Notes under the pieces: model-generated | The model's input: the letters and a program-made list of their open reading frames with translations, nothing else | Databases searched by the model: none | What the model was told of the DNA's origin: nothing | Shown here: positions 31,564 to 34,827 of the stretch, one piece after another | Layout: every line of letters begins with the position of its first letter | Numbering within the stretch: position 1 is the first letter of the stretch | Made by a program: the position numbers and the translations under genes | Origin: Hominifimenecus microfluidus | GTDB taxonomy: Bacteria > Bacillota > Clostridia > Lachnospirales > Lachnospiraceae | NCBI GenBank assembly: GCA_020687485.1 | Contig: JAJEQR010000038.1 | Coordinates: 1 to 34,827 of the forward strand | Length of the DNA: 34,827 nt | Direction of reading: 5' to 3'

Positions 31564-32034
31564 ATGGATTTTGCTATATTTAGATTGTTTATAAGAGTTT
31601 CATTATTTGTTATAGCGTTAATTGCTTGCATTATCTATCTAATTAAAAAAAGAAAACTTATCTATTCGATATTTTTTGATAAAGAAGCGATAAAAAAAGA
31701 ATATACTGGAAAAAATGATATAATATTTCTTCGATTGGCTAATACCATTCTTGTTATAGTAGCTATTCTTTTAATCTTATATTTGAAAGATTTTGTTTTA
31801 GATATGCCTTACATCATAAACAAACAGTATAGTTATGCAGAAGGATATGTAACTGAACAATCTCATGGTGGTGCAGATATATCTTCTGAAAGAAGAAGTA
31901 TTTTTCTATATGATAAAGTTAAAGATGATGAAATCGAAATCACAGTATTTTCAAGGTATATTGATAAAAATACTTATTTAAAGGTACAATATCTTCCGCA
32001 TACGAAATATGGTGCTATTGTAGAAATTAAATAA
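31564..32034 (+). CDS. Small membrane protein, unknown function (cargo)
   Basis: The ATG at 31564 has AAGGGGATG upstream. The 156-residue product has two membrane segments (about 8-27, IRVSLFVIALIACIIYLI, and about 57-77, LANTILVIVAILLILYL) with a basic cytoplasmic loop between them. A C-terminal external domain of about 70 residues (YAEGYVTEQSHGGADISSERRSIFLYD...VQYLPHTKYGAIVEI) looks like a small beta-barrel. It is very AT-rich. I do not recognise the family. It lies between the C and D repeats, and size, topology and isolation fit an immunity-type or envelope cargo gene. Confidence 0.62.
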   Translation: MDFAIFRLFIRVSLFVIALIACIIYLIKKRKLIYSIFFDKEAIKKEYTGKNDIIFLRLANTILVIVAILLILYLKDFVLDMPYIINKQYSYAEGYVTEQSHGGADISSERRSIFLYDKVKDDEIEITVFSRYIDKNTYLKVQYLPHTKYGAIVEIK

Positions 32035-32082
32035 TTCATTCTAAAAAGAAAATTTCCAGTTTGTATAACTGGCAACCCAACC

Positions 32083-32156
32083 ACAATTAAATCTTCACAG
32101 CTTTGCTAAGCAGGAAATCTGAAAAGGTCTCCTGCTTTTTTGCACCTAAAATTAAA
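32083..32156. repeat. Direct repeat D, copy 2, containing a terminator
   Basis: Near copy of 31349-31421 (ACAATTAAATCTTCACAGCT, AAGCAGGA...TCCTGCTTTTTT). Confidence 0.85.
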
Positions 32157-32215
32157 TATGGAACTCTAAGGCACTTGCTGTTTTCGTTTTGAAAATGACA
32201 GGTGCTTTTTTCGTT
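32157..32215. repeat. Direct repeat C, copy 3 (terminator only)
   Basis: Again begins with the relaxase-tail GGAACTCTAA and the GCAC...GTGC hairpin, then diverges into the CHC2 gene leader. This is probably the ancestral relaxase-to-primase spacer, from which copies 1 and 2 were separated by cargo. Confidence 0.8.
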
Positions 32216-32231
32216 TCAGGAAAGGAGTCAC

Positions 32232-32870
32232 ATGAATGTATTTGAAGTTGTAAAAGAAAATGTTACTGCCCGACAAGCCGCAGAAGCCTATGGCTTGAAA
32301 GTGGGTCGCACAGGTATGGCGTGCTGTCCGTTTCACTCAGATAAGTCCCCCAGTATGAAGCTGGATGAACGCTATTACTGTTTTGGCTGCGGAGCAACCG
32401 GAGACGCTGTTGATCTCACAGCGAAGCTATTCGGTATCGGGCTGAGGGAAGCTGCTGTCAAACTTGCTGAAGATTTTGGTCTTAACTATGACAGCCGACA
32501 AAAGCCCAGTGTCCGCCCTCGTATTCGTGAGCCGACACCGGAACAGAAGTATCAAAAAGGAGAAAATCATTGCTACAAGGTGCTGACGGATTATTTTCAT
32601 CTTCTTAGAGAATGGGAAAAGAAATACGCTCCTAAACAGCCGGATGAGGAATGGAATCCCCTGTTTGCAGAAGCACTGCATAAGAAGAACTATATCGAAT
32701 ATCTGCTTGATATTCTTCTGTATGGTTCATTGGAGGAACGAAAAGCACTTGTGGCAGAACAGAGAAAGGAGGTGTTAAAACTTGAACAGCGAATTGCAGA
32801 ACTGTCAGCAGACAGAACCATGCACAGTAGAAGAAATCCGAAACAGCTTAGAGCAGAGCGAGAAAGGTAA
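32232..32870 (+). CDS. CHC2 zinc-finger primase-like protein (outer element)
   Basis: The ATG at 32232 follows AAAGGAG; the ATG at 32202 lies in the terminator repeat. The 212-residue product has a CHC2 domain at about residues 10-85: CPFHSDKSPSMKL and YYCFGCGATGDAVDLTAKLF, with all four Cys/His ligands. A helical C-terminal region follows (GENHCYKVLTDYFHLLREWEKKYAPKQPDEEWNPLF). No TOPRIM domain is visible. It is clearly homologous to 10829-11464. It overlaps the helicase gene by 89 bp in another frame, so the two are tightly coupled. Confidence 0.87.
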   Translation: MNVFEVVKENVTARQAAEAYGLKVGRTGMACCPFHSDKSPSMKLDERYYCFGCGATGDAVDLTAKLFGIGLREAAVKLAEDFGLNYDSRQKPSVRPRIREPTPEQKYQKGENHCYKVLTDYFHLLREWEKKYAPKQPDEEWNPLFAEALHKKNYIEYLLDILLYGSLEERKALVAEQRKEVLKLEQRIAELSADRTMHSRRNPKQLRAERER

Positions 32871-34158
32871 GGTTTATAATACTGCCGCAAATTATAAGCG
32901 TGTTCTGCAATATGATCCACTTTTGAAAGGGGCTATCCGAAAAAATCTTCTGACCGAAAGAATCGACATTGTGAAGCCCCTCGGTTGGTATCGTGACAGC
33001 CCGACATTGACGGATGTGGATGTGAAATATCTGCTCCTATATTTTGAAGAAAACTATGGATTGACCGTAGAGAAGAAAATCATAGACGCAGTTGCGGTTA
33101 TTGCCAACGAAAACCGTTACCACCCTGTCTGTGATTTTCTTAATGCCCTGCAATGGGACGGAACAGAACGCATACGCTTCTGTCTGCACCGCTTTCTCGG
33201 TTCTGATACAGATGATTACACCTATGAAGCATTGAAGTTGTTTCTGTTGGGTGCTATCTCACGAGCCTTTAAGCCGGGGTGCAAATTTGAGGTTATGCTC
33301 TGTCTTGTGGGCGGTCAGGGAGCTGGAAAGTCCTCTTTCTTCCGTTTGCTTGCGGTCAATGATGACTGGTTCTCTGATGACTTGAAAAAGCTGGATGATG
33401 AAAATGTGTACCGCAAAATGCAGGGGCATTGGATTATTGAAATGTCGGAAATGATTGCAACCGCTAACGCTAAGAGCATTGAAGAAATCAAGTCCTTTCT
33501 GAGCCGCCAAAAGGAAACCTATAAGATACCGTATGAAACACATCCGGCAGACAGAAAACGACAATGTGTGTTTGGAGGTTCTTCTAATACCCTTGACTTT
33601 CTTCCCCTTGACCGAACAGGCAACCGCCGCTTCGTTCCGGTTATGGTCTATCCTGAAAGGGCTGAGGTTCATATTTTGGCGGATGAACAGGCTTCCAGAG
33701 AGTATATCAATCAGATGTGGGCAGAAGCTATGGAGATTTACAGAAGCGGCAATTTCCGTCTGAGATTCAGTCCGGCTATGAACGATTATCTGAAAGCCCA
33801 CCAAAAGGATTTTATGCCGGAGGACACAAAGGCAGGACAGATTTTAGACTATCTGGAACGCTATTCCGGCAGCATAGTCTGCTCTAAGCAGCTTTACAAG
33901 GAAGCACTGGGGCATGATTATGACGAACCGAAACAATGGGAACTGCGAGAGATCAATGACATTATGAATAACGCTGTCACAGGCTGGATGGCGTTCAGCA
34001 ATCCGAGATATTTTCCAGAGCCTTACCGCAGACAAAAGGGCTGGGAGCGTATCAGGAACGACAACGAGCCTGACAACAGCATGGATGGTTTTCAGGAAAT
34101 CCCGACAGAGGAAATGGAACAGTTAGGACTTCCGGAGGAATGGTTGAAGCAAAAATAA
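32782..34158 (+). CDS. VapE-type (virulence-associated E) helicase
   Basis: This 458-residue protein is taken from the TTG at 32782, with AAAGGAGGTG about 8 bp upstream and an N-terminus overlapping the primase end. After a variable region comes the VapE ATPase: VMLCLVGGQGAGKSSFFRLL (Walker A) at about residue 175, WIIEMSEM (Walker B-like), SFLSRQKETYKIPYETHP, and FGGSSNTLDFLPLDRTGNRRF with the sensor Arg residues. The C-terminus is a helical DNA-binding region. VapE proteins are replicative helicases in many phage-satellite and mobilizable islands. An iteron array starts 6 bp after the stop, so it probably opens that origin. It is not close in sequence to the P4-type helicase of the nested element. 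Confidence 0.87.
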   Translation: MNSELQNCQQTEPCTVEEIRNSLEQSEKGKVYNTAANYKRVLQYDPLLKGAIRKNLLTERIDIVKPLGWYRDSPTLTDVDVKYLLLYFEENYGLTVEKKIIDAVAVIANENRYHPVCDFLNALQWDGTERIRFCLHRFLGSDTDDYTYEALKLFLLGAISRAFKPGCKFEVMLCLVGGQGAGKSSFFRLLAVNDDWFSDDLKKLDDENVYRKMQGHWIIEMSEMIATANAKSIEEIKSFLSRQKETYKIPYETHPADRKRQCVFGGSSNTLDFLPLDRTGNRRFVPVMVYPERAEVHILADEQASREYINQMWAEAMEIYRSGNFRLRFSPAMNDYLKAHQKDFMPEDTKAGQILDYLERYSGSIVCSKQLYKEALGHDYDEPKQWELREINDIMNNAVTGWMAFSNPRYFPEPYRRQKGWERIRNDNEPDNSMDGFQEIPTEEMEQLGLPEEWLKQK

Positions 34159-34164
34159 AAGCCC

Positions 34165-34377
34165 GTTGTCGCTTCGGTTGTCGAGCCGGTTGTCGGTCTG
34201 GTTGTCGGGCAAAAATCCCGAAAGCCTTGATATTGCGGCACTTTTCCCTCTCTGACAACCATGACAACCAATATTATAAAGAAAAAGGAAATAGTAAAAA
34301 AATAGTATCGCCCGATAAAGAAAAAAGGTTTTCTGATGTCCGTTGTCGGAACTTCGTTGTCAGACCTTTCCTTGTCG
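34165..34377. repeat. GTTGTCG iteron array: candidate replication origin of the outer element
   Basis: Four identical GTTGTCG heptamers start at 34165, 34177, 34189 and 34201, an exact 12-bp period. Two inverted copies TGACAAC follow at 34253 and 34262, then direct copies at 34342 (GTTGTCG), 34356 (GTTGTCA) and 34371 (CTTGTCG). Between the inverted and the later direct copies is an AT-rich stretch (34269-34309) suited to unwinding. The array directly follows the VapE helicase gene. This is the layout of an iteron origin; whether VapE or the CHC2 protein binds it is unknown. Confidence 0.72.
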
Positions 34378-34409
34378 GGCTTTTTTCATTTAATTAGGAG
34401 GAATATCGT

Positions 34410-34607
34410 ATGACAAATATCGTGAACAGTACACTACCCACCCCAAATAACCATTCGGAGAAAAATAAACCGGATGGAGTTTTTGTGATTAAGCAAGGCA
34501 AAACAAATTATAAAGTCAAAGTGTTTTTTGACCATAGTAGCGGTTTGACTGCTGAGGACAGATTGAAACGCATTATTCAGGCAGAAGCAGAGAGAGAATC
34601 TGCGTAA
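34410..34607 (+). CDS. tnpW: Transposon-encoded protein TnpW (outer element)
   Basis: This 65-residue protein starts at the ATG at 34410 with TTAGGAGG upstream. After a polar N-terminal tail comes the TnpW core GVFVIKQGKTNYKVKVFFDHSSGLTAEDRLKRIIQAE, matching the nested element copy (RRIGGTTYKVRVAF...MEDKILRMI). It is the last gene before the right end. In the circular form it would lie just upstream of the junction promoter and recombinase, comparable with the fixed tnpW-recombinase order at 8491-10745. Confidence 0.8.
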   Translation: MTNIVNSTLPTPNNHSEKNKPDGVFVIKQGKTNYKVKVFFDHSSGLTAEDRLKRIIQAEAERESA

Positions 34608-34635
34608 GTAATATGAAAAATATCCATGCACCCCC

Positions 34636-34641
34636 TTGACA
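34636..34641 (+). promoter_or_regulatory. -35 half of the junction promoter, right end of the outer element
   Basis: A perfect TTGACA in CCCCCTTGACAAAAGC, 10 bp before the junction. It has no matching -10 in the integrated state; circularisation places TATTTT (4302-4307) 17 bp downstream. Confidence 0.7.
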
Positions 34642-34649
34642 AAAGCTTT

Positions 34650-34653
34650 CAGA
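34650..34653. other. Right attachment junction of the Tn4451-like element
   Basis: CAGA as at 4293-4296. topB resumes with GAG (Glu475) at 34652. Confidence 0.75.
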
Positions 34654-34827
34654 GGACAGCCTGCTTTCTGCCATGGAGCGAGCCGGAGCAGAAGATATGG
34701 GGGATGAGGTGGAGAGGAAAGGACTTGGTACACCTGCCACCAGAGCAGATATTATTGAAAAACTGGTAAAAGACGGATTCGTAAAGCGTGAGAAAAAGCA
34801 GATGATTCCGACAGAGGACGGAATGAA
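34652..34827 (+). pseudogene. topB: Topoisomerase III, C-terminal part after the insertion, 3'-partial
   Basis: The frame reads EDSLLSAMERAGAEDMGDEV then RKGLGTPATRADIIEKL and continues past the window end. ERKGLGTPATRA is a highly conserved motif of type IA topoisomerases following the domain encoded at 2873-4294. Glu475 here directly follows Thr474, with the phase preserved across the 30-kb insert. The fragment has no start signal of its own. Confidence 0.92.

Larger units (their letters stand above)
4295..34651. mobile_element. Tn4451/Tn4453-like mobilizable element inserted in topB
   Basis: topB reads through to 4294 and resumes in frame at 34652. Both junctions carry CAGA (4293-4296 and 34650-34653), compatible with insertion at a GA dinucleotide by a TnpX-type large serine recombinase, which is known to leave GA direct repeats. 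The contents match the family: recombinase near the left end, tnpV directly behind it, a MobV-type relaxase, and tnpW near the right end. The length is 30,357 bp including a nested 19,847 bp element, or about 10.5 kb alone. The exact crossover cannot be placed within the 4 shared bases. Confidence 0.88.

Noticed and set aside
34165-34377. Regular short repeats considered as a CRISPR array
   Set aside because: Repeats are only 7 bp with 5-bp spacers of constant spacing and some are inverted; this fits iterons, and no cas gene is present.

Overview
The window comes from a low-to-mid GC Firmicute, most likely a gut Clostridium-relative (Lachnospiraceae/Ruminococcaceae type). This is inferred from strong AGGAGG ribosome sites, occasional TTG/GTG starts, and element families (TnpX/TnpV/TnpW, DUF4315/DUF4366, CHC2 primase) typical of those bacteria. 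Everything in it looks like mobile DNA. There is no rRNA, tRNA, CRISPR array, IS transposase or recognisable classical antibiotic-resistance enzyme.

The layout is a three-level nest. Level 1 is an integrative conjugative element (ICE), visible only at the edges: a cell-wall hydrolase, a DUF4315 protein, a DUF4366-type surface protein and topoisomerase III (topB), bases 2-4294. topB stops being topB after residue Thr474 and resumes in the same frame at 34652. Level 2 is a Tn4451/Tn4453-like mobilizable element inserted in topB at a duplicated GA (4295-4296 and 34652-34653), about 30.4 kb as it stands and about 10.5 kb on its own. Its serine recombinase begins 54 bp inside its left end but is cut after codon 34 and resumes at 24300. 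Level 3, about 19.8 kb, lies in that cut (4453-24299). Removing each insert restores an open frame, so all three layers may still be reactivatable.

Level 3 carries tnpV at its left end, a three-gene leftward operon (sigma-like protein, zinc-finger protein, AlbA/ATPase/winged-helix regulator), tnpW-recombinase, a CHC2 primase and P4-type helicase, a CGTACA repeat region, parM and a parR-like gene, a small DUF3847-like gene, an oriT with an exact IncQ/MobQ nic consensus, and a MobA/MobL relaxase. This is followed by cargo: a sigma/anti-sigma-like pair and a helix-turn-helix, response regulator, histidine kinase, ABC ATPase and ABC permease operon of the kind that senses and resists cell-envelope-active peptides.

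Level 2, outside the nested insert, carries tnpV, two small conserved element genes, four cargo genes with membrane or lipoprotein signals, a MobV-type relaxase, CHC2 primase, a VapE-type helicase, a 12-bp-period iteron array and tnpW. Its cargo genes sit between direct repeats that contain terminators and promoters, which suggests cassette-like gain and loss. In the circular form its two ends would create a TTGACA-17-TATTTT promoter in front of the recombinase, as known for Tn4451. Both inner layers pair a primase and helicase with repeat-rich DNA, which suggests that the excised circles replicate.
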